A stretch of 64,000 nt of DNA from Acholoe squamosa (taxonomy: Eukaryota; Annelida; Polychaeta; Phyllodocida; Polynoidae), in the NCBI GenBank assembly GCA_949317995.1, contig OX439035.1, forward strand, positions 80,415,959 to 80,479,958, written 5' to 3'. Made by a program: the position numbers and the translations under genes. The notes beneath the pieces are model-generated. The model worked only from the letters and a program-made list of their open reading frames with translations. It did no database searches and was not told the origin of the DNA. Below, piece after piece: positions 47,683 to 63,071 of the stretch (positions are counted from its first letter, which is position 1; each line of letters opens with the position of its first letter).

Positions 47683-48126
47683 TTAATTCTGGGGTAGGAA
47701 TGAGCCGTTGTGCCCGTTTCCCGGCCTGCGAACATCATTTCCTTGATCTCGTTGATCTCTGTTCTGCTGAGAGGATGACAACTGATCCCTGTATTTCTTC
47801 AAAAACGTGCACTCCTCTGTAGAATGTGTGGTAGAGTCATGAATCAAGCAATAGATCGCTCCTCCTCCCTTCTGACTCCCTCCTGCATCCCCCATCATCC
47901 TAGCATATTCCTGTGCTCTTCTCTGACCTTTATCATCCCCTTGTTGACCCTGCCTGCTTCCTCCTGTGTATCTCTGTCCCTGAAACCTGTTATTGAAATA
48001 CTGAGACGCGTTATACTGATTTCCACCGCGTCCCCCTTGATAATTCCATCCTCGGCCTCCACCACCTGCACCAAACTGCCTATTCTGACCTATTCCCGTC
48101 CATGTTCCATCTCTCTGAGCCCCCTT
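47683..48126 (-). CDS. Nucleocapsid (RGG-rich, CHHC zinc knuckle) in the -1 frame after gag
   Basis: A 147-codon frame opens just after a stop at 48129-48127, overlaps the gag end by 37 bases and runs to TAA at 47683. Its first half is rich in Gly, Arg, Gln and Asn (GGGGRGWNYQGGRGG), typical of RNA-binding nucleocapsid. Its second half has a zinc-knuckle-like CLIHDSTTHSTEEC (Cys-x2-His-x4-His-x4-Cys), a form seen in Ty3/gypsy Gag C-termini. It should bind genomic RNA. Because capsid and nucleocapsid are normally one frame, the switch is either slippage or a one-base length change at the G5 run (plus 48120-48124). It ends 6 bases before the pol ATG and contains the GGGAAAC site that leads into the pol frame. 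Confidence 0.8.
   Translation of the reverse strand, partial: KGAQRDGTWTGIGQNRQFGAGGGGRGWNYQGGRGGNQYNASQYFNNRFQGQRYTGGSRQGQQGDDKGQRRAQEYARMMGDAGGSQKGGGAIYCLIHDSTTHSTEECTFLKKYRDQLSSSQQNRDQRDQGNDVRRPGNGHNGSFLPQN
47716..47722 (-). promoter_or_regulatory. -1 ribosomal frameshift heptamer GGGAAAC (nucleocapsid to pol)
   Basis: Read on the minus strand in the nucleocapsid frame, the codons are CCG GGA AAC, giving the X XXY YYZ heptamer G GGA AAC. A one-base backward slip enters exactly the protease-RT frame, which has been open since 47734. The nucleocapsid frame stops 31 bases later. This heptamer is a known gag-pro slippery site in betaretroviruses. I did not establish the downstream RNA structure. 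Confidence 0.75.
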
Positions 48127-50486
48127 CTATATTCCATAGTGCACATCTCCACCACCGCTTTAGTTTGTTCCCTAGCATACTCTTTAGGATCAAACTGATC
48201 TTCCCCACATGCTCCATCCCGAGTCCCCTCAGACTCTAGCATGTGTAACTGCGCCGCACCTTTGGAGGTCCTTCCTTTCTCCACATTTTCCCAATAAGAC
48301 GCCAGTCTGAGAGCCTCCTCAAAAGAATCAGCATTGTGTTTCATCAGGTCCTTATCAATGGGCGGAAGCAAACCCCCCACAAAGACTGACAGCTTGATGA
48401 CATCAGGAATGTCCAACTCGTCATATTCCTTTATTTTCAATGCGAAGTCCCAAACCGACTGTCCCTTTTCCTGCTTCAGACAGTGCAAATCCCTATGTTT
48501 CTGCCACAGTGGTCTTTTGTCTTCAAAAACCCTCTTCACTATAGCCACTACTTTGTCCAAAGTATCCTTTTCCCCTTCTGGAATACCATCCATCCATTTC
48601 GATGCCCCCTTCTTCAATCCCAACTTTGCATATTCAAGATGTTGATCCGGAGACCATCCAAACAGCTTTTGCATTCCATTCAATTCCTTAAAATATCTCC
48701 GATAATCCTCCCCAGGCTCCCCATTGAAGGATGGTAGTTTAACATTCGGACTAGGCGCCATGTCGTCGTCTTCAAAACCAGCAATAGGTGCAATATCCTT
48801 TTCTACCTGTCCCTCCTTACCCAGGTCTACCACTGAGCTCTCTTCACTATCGTTCCCCTGTATATCAGGCTTAGCACCCCCAGCGACGGAGCCCTCGGCG
48901 GCTTCCTCCCGGGCCTCCCTTTCTATCCGTCGTCTTCTTTCTTCATCCGCTCTCCGAACCAACCAATCCTCCCAGTCACCCGAAACATCAGTCTGAAGAT
49001 GGCTATTTAGAACATCATCTAAATGCCCCTCATCTGTAGTACGACCTGTACTATTGCCTGAGCGGATATTCGCAGTTACCTTTCTCCAATTTACTGTATT
49101 GCTCAAAAACCTCTCCCTTCGTGCCACGCGCTCCCGTTCTATCTCCGGCCCCGCGAGCAACTCCTCCTTATCAATGGCCTGTCGATATATCTGCTCCTGT
49201 TCCAATATGGCCCTCCCCTTCTCTATGCTTTGCCGCACCCTAATATTAGTGTTCTGCAGACCTGTAATAACTTCATCCACCCTTGTTTTGCTCACAGACT
49301 CTCCCAGACGACCGCCACTCTGATCACCTGTAATGACCGGTGTAGCACAGCCTGTCCGATCCTGTCCAATTCCACCACTCTCATCCTGGCCCACCAAGTC
49401 CTTGTCACTCAACTCTCTCCCATTCTCAACAACCACCAAGAAACCAGAGGGCAGCAGTCTTGCGCTCTCCCCTTGTGAATCACCACAGGCCTCCGACCCC
49501 TGTTCCTGTATCTCCTCACCGACGCCCTCGCTTTGTCCTGACGCGGCCACCACCGCAGGGGCCCCGCCTACTGGATTATCCTCCCCATGTGCGTCCCCCT
49601 CATTCTCATGACCATCCTTTGTTCCACTCTCATTCACCTGTCCGTCTTCATTTACTGGCTCAATTAACCCCAATGACGTTGCTATTGCTTCAAAATTCAA
49701 ATGCTCATCACCAATAACCACCACATCCCCTTCAGATGCGCGTCTGACTCGTCCCTGGTCCGCTGGACCCTCAAACTCAAGGCACCTAGGGGTAGCCTTA
49801 CTAAAATTAATACTGGAGCTCCTAGCAATGGGCGTCGAAAAATACTTATAATTCACTAATCTGTCTCCTGTCGTCCATCCCTTGCAGAGATTGTCAGGCC
49901 GTTCCCCTGCACCGGCACTTACTGTGTGCTCCTGAACCGCTGCCTGTTGCCCATCACTAGAAATATCAGCCCTGGTCTCCGACTCTGCCGCAGATGACTG
50001 ATGCTCGTTCTCCACTCCCAATGCTGAGAATGGTCCAGAGGTATTGTCCACTACCACCGACCCTGCTGGTTCAGAATCAGCCGCCGTAGACAATTGTAGG
50101 CCAGACGTCCCCCCAGACTTGGGATCCCTTTGAGACGACGCCCGCTCCTCCTCTGACCGAGCCACGGGGAATCCAATCTCTCTAGACACCTCCTCTCCAG
50201 GCAATAGCACCACTTGCGACCTGGGTCCTAATTGCACATGCACATGTGTGTGATCCGATCTAAGAGTGACACGTGATTGATCAGGTCCCGCTTCACTCAC
50301 TCCGGATCTTCCACCCTGTCCCTCTGCTACACCACTATGTGCTATTGCCGCATCCCCAGGCAATGTGCGCGCTGCAGGTATGATAGTATAGACTTCCACA
50401 CCCTCACTAATGTCAGTGTGTGGCGATGCCGCTGAGTCACATTCAGCGTCTGAGCTGTTAGGTATCGGGTACGGCGAGCCGCTCAT
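48090..50486 (-). CDS. gag: Gag: long N-terminal region plus capsid
   Basis: 798 codons from the ATG at 50486, which lies only 39 bases after the 5' LTR. An upstream in-frame GTG at 50510 is less likely as the start. About the first 580 residues are low-complexity and rich in Glu, Ser, Gly and Asp, suggesting disorder. The last 215 or so form a Ty3/gypsy-type capsid that opens with PSFNGEPGEDYRRYF and contains the usual W-containing helices and a GGLLPPIDKDL turn. This should be the structural protein that assembles the particle. Gag normally continues into nucleocapsid, but here the frame stops at 48090 and the nucleocapsid lies in the -1 frame (48126-47683), with the overlap containing a G5 run. 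The long N-terminal arm is unusual for the family. Confidence 0.88.
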   Translation of the reverse strand: MSGSPYPIPNSSDAECDSAASPHTDISEGVEVYTIIPAARTLPGDAAIAHSGVAEGQGGRSGVSEAGPDQSRVTLRSDHTHVHVQLGPRSQVVLLPGEEVSREIGFPVARSEEERASSQRDPKSGGTSGLQLSTAADSEPAGSVVVDNTSGPFSALGVENEHQSSAAESETRADISSDGQQAAVQEHTVSAGAGERPDNLCKGWTTGDRLVNYKYFSTPIARSSSINFSKATPRCLEFEGPADQGRVRRASEGDVVVIGDEHLNFEAIATSLGLIEPVNEDGQVNESGTKDGHENEGDAHGEDNPVGGAPAVVAASGQSEGVGEEIQEQGSEACGDSQGESARLLPSGFLVVVENGRELSDKDLVGQDESGGIGQDRTGCATPVITGDQSGGRLGESVSKTRVDEVITGLQNTNIRVRQSIEKGRAILEQEQIYRQAIDKEELLAGPEIERERVARRERFLSNTVNWRKVTANIRSGNSTGRTTDEGHLDDVLNSHLQTDVSGDWEDWLVRRADEERRRRIEREAREEAAEGSVAGGAKPDIQGNDSEESSVVDLGKEGQVEKDIAPIAGFEDDDMAPSPNVKLPSFNGEPGEDYRRYFKELNGMQKLFGWSPDQHLEYAKLGLKKGASKWMDGIPEGEKDTLDKVVAIVKRVFEDKRPLWQKHRDLHCLKQEKGQSVWDFALKIKEYDELDIPDVIKLSVFVGGLLPPIDKDLMKHNADSFEEALRLASYWENVEKGRTSKGAAQLHMLESEGTRDGACGEDQFDPKEYAREQTKAVVEMCTMEYRRGLREMEHGRE

Positions 50487-50506
50487 CAGTACAATGATAA
50501 GCCCAA

Positions 50507-50523
50507 CCACTAATTCTCCACCA
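50507..50523 (-). other. Candidate tRNA primer-binding site
   Basis: Two bases downstream of the 5' LTR the sense strand reads TGGTGGAGAATTAGTGG. It begins with the TGG expected to pair with a tRNA 3' CCA, at the usual position for a Ty3/gypsy primer site. I could not match it to a specific tRNA, so the location is supported but the tRNA is unknown. Confidence 0.55.
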
Positions 50524-50525
50524 TC

Positions 50526-51247
50526 TGGGCTGTGTGGGTTGTGTTTATATGTATATTAATGTGGTCTAACTTGTGTAGTATTATCAGCTCGCTCCTCTGA
50601 TCTCATGTATTGGGAAGACTAACTCTAGTGGTATGATGCTGGCCTAGCCCATTCTTTTAACCAACACCAAGACGCCGATACAAGTCACCATTTATTGTTC
50701 ATTGGTTATTCACAGTTACAGTTGTTTGGTAATCCCACTCAGGTTGTACAACTTCAACGACATCAGTCTATTCACACAAGCAGTTCATGTTCTAACAATC
50801 CGGTGCTTTTAGAGAGGTATAAGTGCCATAGAGTTCCTGCCTAATCCGTTCTTACATTGGCTAAGTGTAAAACTAGATACTAAACAGCTTCTTCCTCGTC
50901 TACTCCAGGAGTATGTGTTGCCTCCTCGGCTGCTCCCACAATACTAACTCCTCCTCTATCTCTCACTAACCCTCACACCTTCCAGACGCCGTGTATTTGG
51001 CTCACACGTATCCCCCCCCCTTTTTTACAGAATCTACCTGACCAGATCTCGTCGACTCCCCTCCGTCTGCAACATTCCACAGCCTACCATAAACTCTAGC
51101 TACCATAAACCCTATACAGGACTCCCATAGCACTCTCTCATATAGCATACAATAAATACACACATAATACAGCATACAATAAATACCCACATAAGTGTAC
51201 CCTGTTATACCCGTTCATTATAATTATTGGTTATTGATGACAAAACA
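50526..51247 (-). repeat. 5' LTR of the retroelement
   Basis: This 722-bp direct repeat matches the copy at 34373-35094 at all but two positions: 50606 T against 34453 C, and 50871 A against 34718 T. The ends are TG/CA. The next bases, 51248-51251 (ATAG), repeat those just left of the other LTR. On the sense (minus) strand it contains an A6G9 tract (51012-51026) and an AATAAA polyadenylation signal (50691-50696). I could not fix a TATA box or the U3/R/U5 limits. Confidence 0.97.
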
Positions 51248-51298
51248 ATAGGCAGAGTACGTATATAACATTGGTATCAAACTGTTCAAAACAATGTC

Positions 51299-56738
<5,440 letters not shown>

Positions 56739-56971
56739 CCGTAATCTCTCGCGTATAAGACGCGTCCTCTACGCCAAACAAAATGCTTGGGGGTCTTATA
56801 GGATTTCCTCAAGTTTGGGGTGCGTCTTATACGAGGGGTCATTTTACTATAGAAATGTACTGAATTTACAAAATTGGTACCTAAGAGGTGCGTCTTATAT
56901 GCGAAAATGCTTGTGCTAAGTTTGGGGTGCGTCTTATACGCGCAGCGCGTCTTCTACGCGGGAGATTACGG
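56739..56971. mobile_element. 233-bp TA-targeting MITE (CGTATAAG family)
   Basis: Left end CCGTAATCTCTCGCGTATAA; right end, reverse-complemented, CCGTAATCTCCCGCGTAGAA. TA on both sides. Additional internal GGGGTGCGTCTTATACG copies. Confidence 0.85.
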
Positions 56972-58671
56972 TACTCATTGCCAGAGAACAAAAATATATC
57001 AAGATTTTTAATAACAGTTTTAGACATTCGTCACCTCATTTAATGAATGTTACAATATGATTGCTCATAAATTCCAAATATTTAGAGCAGGTATATTCAT
57101 GAATACAGCCTGATAGTTTTATATTTTCCCAAGACAAATGAAAGGTGGTCAACTCAAAGCAGTTTACCTCGACCTATAATTTTTCTCTGAAAACGTTCCA
57201 TCCGAGTCAAATGAAGCAAGCAGAGCTTGCTTCAATAAGTATATATTCCTTTCATTTTATCTAGCAAGGATATACTTGAAATGGCTGTGAGATGGTGCAG
57301 TGGGTGCCTGAATGAACACTGACCTGGATTTACTGAGATATTTTCAAATGTGAGAAGTACACTTATCCCTTCTGTGTCTCACAGCCAATTTCACAGAGTC
57401 GGATGTATAAACCATTCTGTGAAACTAGTTCTTCCGAGTCAAGTATTATTCTCTTAAAGCATGCATCTTCAAGTTATGTAGGCTGTTAATTGGATAATAG
57501 ACACAGACATAGACCTCAAAATATTCTTAAATACCAAGATAACCACTGGAGGACTTCTCATGTGTTCTCTTGTTGACCAATCCAGAGGTAATTACATTGG
57601 TTTTGGCACCAAATGTTAGTCTTTCTTAATTGTCCACAAGATTAAGGAAATCCCATTTCCCCAACTGTTGGCTGTCAGATGCATCCTCCCTTAAGTCGTC
57701 CATCTCAACAAAAACTGCCACATCCTCCACAACAACAGCTGTAACTACTTCTACACTGCTCTGGCCGTTTTCCTCTTTTCTACCTTAAAGCACGGTCTAT
57801 TTCAATTCAATCAATAAATTGACCCCCCATCGGTTTCTAAGATGACTGAACTAATATTAAAATTGATTCATAATTCCTCTGAAAAAAAGTAGGAAAATCG
57901 GCAATTCTGGTTACCAGTGGCTCATACAAATGGGAAGGTAGGGATGTAAGTCAGGGTGGATGAAAAATTATGAAGACACACGTAGAAATTCTGAATTCAT
58001 TATAAAATACTGTAAAACTGTTGTCCGAGAAAGGAACTTTGGGTAAATCTATATATCTGTGTTCAACTGAGAAAATTCTAAATTCAGATGCTAAATTCAG
58101 ACGAATTCTAAAAAAGGTACATCCCTGGGAAGGTCATGGAAAATTAGCAATATCGTTTAAACCAAATTACGATAGCAATATATTGTATTGGATTGTATTG
58201 GAGTAAGTACCAAACATTAGTGACTACTATTTCAGTTTCGAATCATATCAAATAGATTTCTCAGTTGTTTAAGTACGTACAACACGTATTACATTGAACC
58301 AGAAAATGTCAACCAGAAGAATGTCATCCGTGTAAAAAGGAAGTTGGTGATCTTTTGCTTGGCTTTCATTACGACATGTGGTTTTAAAAAAAATAAAGTA
58401 TATCAACTTTGACTGGGTTAAAATGTCTCTTCTTGTACTCTTATATACAGTATGAGATGGAAAAATAATTAAAGAGATCGGTAAATCACAGCACAACTTT
58501 GTTGTGTCTATTATGCAGTCTATTTATAATTACCATGGGAGAGATTGACAGGAAAGGTTCGTGTTTCCAGGTCAGGAAACTATTCCATAATTAATTAATT
58601 AGTCCCTACAAGCACTCGCCATTACAGTATATACCTGCAAGAAATGAGACCTTTCATCCAAAATTTAATTA
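56972..58671. other. Intergenic region without recognised gene
   Basis: AT-rich, with no frame or repeat that I can name. Confidence 0.35.
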
Positions 58672-58965
58672 CCGTAATCTCCCGCGTATAAGGCGCAGCC
58701 CGCATATAAGGCACATCTAGAGTTTTGGAAAATTCTCAAAAAAATGAAAAATTCATAACTTTTGTTCTATTGAATGAATTTTCAAAATTCAAAAACCCAT
58801 GTGTAGCTTGGGCCACCCCTGACCCTCCTGGGCCCCCTTATGTCCTATTATGACCAAGGGGGCATGTAATATATATATAAAAAAAGGTCTTGGTGTCCCC
58901 CTTGTGGATCCAATCAGAACTAAAACCCCCTGTATAAGACGCGCCTTATAAGCGGGAGATTACGG
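58672..58965. mobile_element. 294-bp TA-targeting MITE (CGTATAAG family)
   Basis: Left end CCGTAATCTCCCGCGTATAA then GGCGC; right end, reverse-complemented, differs at one of 25 positions. TA flanks both sides. Confidence 0.87.
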
Positions 58966-59103
58966 TACCACGCACATACATGTACAACACTACTCTCCAA
59001 TCATTATTCGCTTATAAGGCCCCGGGTGGACTGCGTCAGTGGGAGTTTGCCCTTACAGCAAGTACACATATCGTAAACCCCGCGAAAGGTAACCTTTTCA
59101 GCA

Positions 59104-59561
59104 CCGTAAATTCTCTCGTATAAGCCGCAGCATATACCAGAACCCAGATCAAAATAAGGCTCATAGGTCCAGGCCAAAGTAAGGTTGCGGCTTATACAAG
59201 GGGTTTTGTCACCAGGCATGGGATTGGATTTTGATAAAATATCCAAGATGACTCTGATATCCGTCCTCCAGCTGGTATTTGAGATGAAATACATTGGATG
59301 GGTCCCTTCAAGAGTCCAAGACCAACCTCAGTCCTTAATGTTAAAATGTTTCCTCATTGGATCTGTGCAAATCACAGGAATGACCAATTTCACCTTCAAA
59401 TATCCGAGATATTGGATATATCCTGAACAATCCCATGCCTGTGTCACCATAGAACAGTACTAAACTCCCCATTTCCGAGCACCAGATGTGGCTCATACCC
59501 TCCTTTCAAAGTCAGGGTGCAGCTTATACCAGGGATGCGGCTTGTACGAGGGAAATTACGG
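59104..59561. mobile_element. 458-bp CGTATAAG-family unit, probably composite
   Basis: Left end CCGTAAATTCTCTCGTATAA then GCCGC; right end, reverse-complemented, CCGTAATTTCCCTCGTACAA. A further inverted copy near 59184-59208 (GTTGCGGCTTATACAAGGGG) suggests nested or tandem insertions. Confidence 0.6.
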
Positions 59562-60043
59562 TACTAAACCCAGGTGGAGCTTATAGTTTATACACAAACC
59601 AAGGGTGCGGTGTAAATGTGGGTGTGCTTATATGCAGGGGTTTTACAGTGTCTTGCAGGATTTCTTGCTGAAGGAAATAAAAAAATATTCTATATCATAG
59701 CTTACCTTCTGCCAGCTTTATGAACTGTGTTACACCTGGGGCGATCAAAGACACGTCCGATGCATAACCTGAATATTTTTCTGTCTCATAATATCTGGAA
59801 TGATACATGATTTGGATTCATAAGCAGGGATGTAAGACAGGGTGTATGATTTTTTTTTATGAAGATACCGTATATATAGACATTTTAGATCCATTGTAAA
59901 ATACTACAAACGTTGATCCAAGAAGATACCGGTAAATGTGGGTAAATCTATGACTATGGGCATGCCGAACTGAAATCAAGACAAAATTCTGAAACCTGAT
60001 ATCGCATTAGACATTATGAAATAACGAATCTTTTTCTTTCTGT

Positions 60044-60076
<33 letters not shown>

Positions 60077-60283
60077 AGAGAGGCTGTGGACGAAAAAAGA
60101 GTAGAAGGCAAAGGAACAGTCAGGATAGTGTACATTGTAGGTAGGTGCGAAGACCAGGGATGAAGACGGAGGTATAAACAAAGAGGTAGAATCCAGTATA
60201 AGAGATCCCACTCCGCCATATTGGGTGACGAGAGATTGAGTCTGGGAAGCGCGTTACTGGTAGGAGAGGGGTCAGCTTGCACT

Positions 60284-61556
60284 AGGGTGTACTCGCGATG
60301 GCTCCCATAGAGCGCAGTGTTAAACAACCCAAATTTACAAGCGATTTTGGAATAATAATCCTTGGAATTCTAGGATGAACCAAATATGTACAGGCAGATA
60401 TTGACTTAAAAAGCCCATTATCTACTTCATTTTGATAAAAAATCAGATGTGTGACTGTGAGAACTCCCCGAATGACAGAAAGTTTTGACTGTTTGACCCC
60501 TCCATGCACCACCTCTCCTCCCGCAATTAGGCCGAAATACCTGCCTGCTCACAGGCAGGATCCAAGATGTATACAAGTCTATAGTGGCACAAACACATGG
60601 CTAGTCTGAACTAAGTACTCACTGTCAGTTCCTGGAAATTGTTCCTCCTATTCACAAACATGTTGTTTTCATGTACATCAGCTTATATTGACTGAAACAT
60701 GAGATATATCCAATAAATCTGACATGTTTATCTTGAGCTTAGATATCACGACCTCAATGGCCTCCATTGTCAACATCTTGTGCTGCTACCTTGTGTTAGA
60801 CTGCTCTTGAAACATAGGGCTAACCAACCAAGAATAGTGTAGTCTTTTTGGCACTAGGTGGCTACACCTGGCTTCAAGATGGCCGACAATGATTTGGAGT
60901 TAGGGAGGGAGATTTGAAAATCACCTGGATTATTAATTATTACAAGTATTTCAAGTGCTTTGTGTATTGTGAATCTTTGGATATACATTGAGGGAAGTGT
61001 TGGTGGAAGCATTGGACCTGACAGTAAGTACTTCTGTGAGAACTGGGCACTCAGCCAATCTGGCTGACCAAACAGACTACAACAGACACACTTGGTCTCT
61101 GAGGTTCCCTCAGAGCGTCTACGGAGTACCCGCAATGAGCAAAGTGTGTGGATTCGTAACTTCACTTTCCACTGTCCATGTGTCTAAACTAGACAATATA
61201 ACACTAATCAAACTAGGTACGATTCATATTTAGGTCTTTCTTTGTCATATATACTATGATATGGGGGTTGTGGAAGGAATACAAATAATTGTTTTGATAG
61301 GGAGAACATGGGTTGTTTTCACGTGTTTCGGTAGAAAATGCCCAAAATTGACAAGTTACGGGGGCTATCCAAGGTCCCCACGACAAGACAGTTCACATAA
61401 ACCATATCTAAACCTAAGGATAAGCATCATTGAGTCCTGCCCTTTCACCCAGTGGTCTAATTATTCCAATATTCCAAGGATTAGTATTTTTAAATAACTT
61501 TTCAAAATGTGTTGTTTAACATTGCGCTCTATGGGAGCCTCGCGCTGCTACACCCT
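60284..61556. repeat. 1.27-kb unit bounded by about 80-bp imperfect inverted repeats
   Basis: The left arm has AGGGTGTACTCGCGATGGCT then CCCATAGAGCGCAGTGTTAA and AATCCTTGGAATTCTAGG. The right arm carries the reverse complement of the same blocks (61465-61556). Either a non-autonomous DNA element or two copies of a short repeat in opposite orientation. A T-run at 60047-60072 lies just outside. Confidence 0.6.
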
Positions 61557-62952
61557 CACGGCACACTGGATACCTTGGCGTGCCGAGAACCCCGTCACAA
61601 CGTTAAACCTATGGCAGGCAGTAGGACTGCTCCGTGAGTCCGTCTTACTAACACTAGGGAAAACATGCCAAACTTTTATTTTGGATTTACCCGGATAATT
61701 TTACATCACCGGGAAGCTGGCAACTTGAGTAATTTAATGGTGTTTAAATTGTCGTCATAGTGTTACTAGAACAAAAGTTATGAGGGAATGAATGTGCAAT
61801 TTCTATAATGTTTTCTGTCAGTGGATTTCCAGCCAGTGTGGCTCTTATCAGTCCCTGCCCACTGTGCACAGGCTGCACTGGTTCTCACACATTTCAGACC
61901 TTGCTTTACTTAATCTCAAATTAAATTTGATTGAACGATCATAGAGGGTAACCAATTACATCACTGTAAGCACAACAGTTTGGGGATTAATGGGCTATAT
62001 TTTGCATCAAAAAGAACTAAGATAAGTATTATAGATCATGTTGGAAAGTCAAAATTTTCTAAATGGCAGTGTGATAAGCAGACCTGAAATTCTTGGATTT
62101 TTTACTCAACTCTCCTATACTCTTTAGCTTTGGGCTAATTTGGGCTAATAGATAATAAATAGCTGATTAAAGATCCTAAAAGTACACACTTTTGTGGTTA
62201 TCCCATATAAGTTGAAAAAAGTTACACAAATATTTAGTTTTGATATTTTCGGGTTTAAGTCATAACTCTTCTGAAATATATACAATCTGTCCAGATATTT
62301 CATTCTTTCTCCCTCTATGGTAACTGATAATGTCTTAAGCTTTCAATAGAGGTCTGAAATGTAAAAATTGACCAAGAATTAACAAAAATATCAGCATTTT
62401 ATATTTCAAGGTTTTATAGAAATTACAGTCTGCGCACACCAATACCCTTTGAGAACTGATAAGATATCAAATCAGTGACTGGATCTAGAGTAAAATGACC
62501 CACAAATTCTGATTCCTTGGTTATTTTTACCCTTGGTACATGAAAATAGTTAATGTTGACAGTGGAAAAGAGCCCTAAAATAGAAAATCATATTGATTGA
62601 TTTACTATAGTGACAGATGGGGACTAGCGGGAGTGGGTGCAGGGGTGTTATTCCTACTAACACCAACCTTCATCCGTCGGTCTTTGGTATAAATCTGTTG
62701 GTAAATACGGGAAGAGAGATCAGAGAGAGTGTGACCCACATAACAGAGCATGTTCTCTGTGGGTATTGTGGAGGGACGGAACACCCACAGATTGATCAGT
62801 GTACTCAGACAGTGAGACACTGACTGACTTCAAGTCAGACACTACAGTGTCAGTTGCTGTTCTGATGTCAACAAAGTGAGCGATAATATGAGAAAGAGCC
62901 AGCATTCAGTCAATATTCAAGTTGACACGGACTGTCACAGTATAATACCTAC
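61557..62952. other. Probable intron 1 of the SENP8-like gene
   Basis: Lies downstream of the predicted donor on the minus strand. The next exon was not found. A plus-strand 68-codon frame at 62617-62823 contains CGYCGGTEHPQIDQC, which only loosely resembles a zinc knuckle. Confidence 0.4.
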
Positions 62953-63071
62953 TCGAATACAAATCCAATGATGTTATCGTTCAGCCACTGTCCTTCAGAC
63001 AGTAATTTGACGTCAGATTTTCGGAGGAGAGAGTCGAAATAACTTAAAACTGTAGGGTCGTATGCTGCCAT
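62953..63071 (-). CDS. SENP8: SENP8/NEDP1-like deneddylase, first coding exon (partial)
   Basis: From ATG 63071 the exon encodes MAAYDPTVLSYFDSLLRKSD and continues through LLSEGQWLNDNIIGFVF. This matches the N-terminus of SENP8 (NEDD8-specific cysteine protease, C48 family), including the strongly conserved WLNDxIIGFxFE signature that forms part of the substrate-binding surface. The frame reaches a TAG right after Glu, but a donor GTAGGT at 62952 splits the Glu codon (GA/G), so the exon ends at 62953. The catalytic His, Asp and Cys lie in later exons, which would be at lower coordinates. I searched for HWSLL and DCGMY codings and found none in the window, so the gene is incomplete here. The upstream in-frame ATG at 63167 gives an unlike extension. 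Confidence 0.85.

Larger units (their letters stand above)
34373..51247 (-). mobile_element. 16.9-kb envelope-bearing Ty3/gypsy-type (Metaviridae-like) LTR retroelement
   Basis: A complete LTR retroelement transcribed from the minus strand. Two 722-bp LTRs (34373-35094 and 50526-51247) start TG, end CA, and are flanked by the 4-bp direct repeat ATAG (34369-34372 and 51248-51251). The internal order is gag, nucleocapsid, protease-RT-RNase H, integrase, accessory ORFs A, B and C, an opposite-strand gene, then env. RNase H before integrase and the D,D-35-E integrase place it with Ty3/gypsy elements. The F-type envelope is of the kind known from insect errantiviruses. At about 16.9 kb it is roughly twice the usual length. 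The extra length comes from a very long Gag N-terminus, the accessory block, the antisense gene, a double-membrane Env and a 1.6-kb 3' region. Two frame switches mean this copy may not be autonomous. Confidence 0.95.

Noticed and set aside
47678..47684. AAATTTA heptamer just before the pol ATG
   Set aside because: It is aligned as a slippery site in the pol frame, not in the nucleocapsid frame, which has already stopped. A slip there would lead out of pol.
48724..49717. Several plus-strand frames opposite gag
   Set aside because: Shadow frames of the low-complexity Gag N-terminus.
60007..60327. 106-codon minus-strand frame with a Lys run
   Set aside because: The Lys run is a translated A-tract. 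No other support.
62617..62823. Zinc-knuckle-like plus-strand frame
   Set aside because: The Cys-Cys-His-Cys spacing is off by one from the CCHC knuckle and the rest shows no Gag-like sequence.
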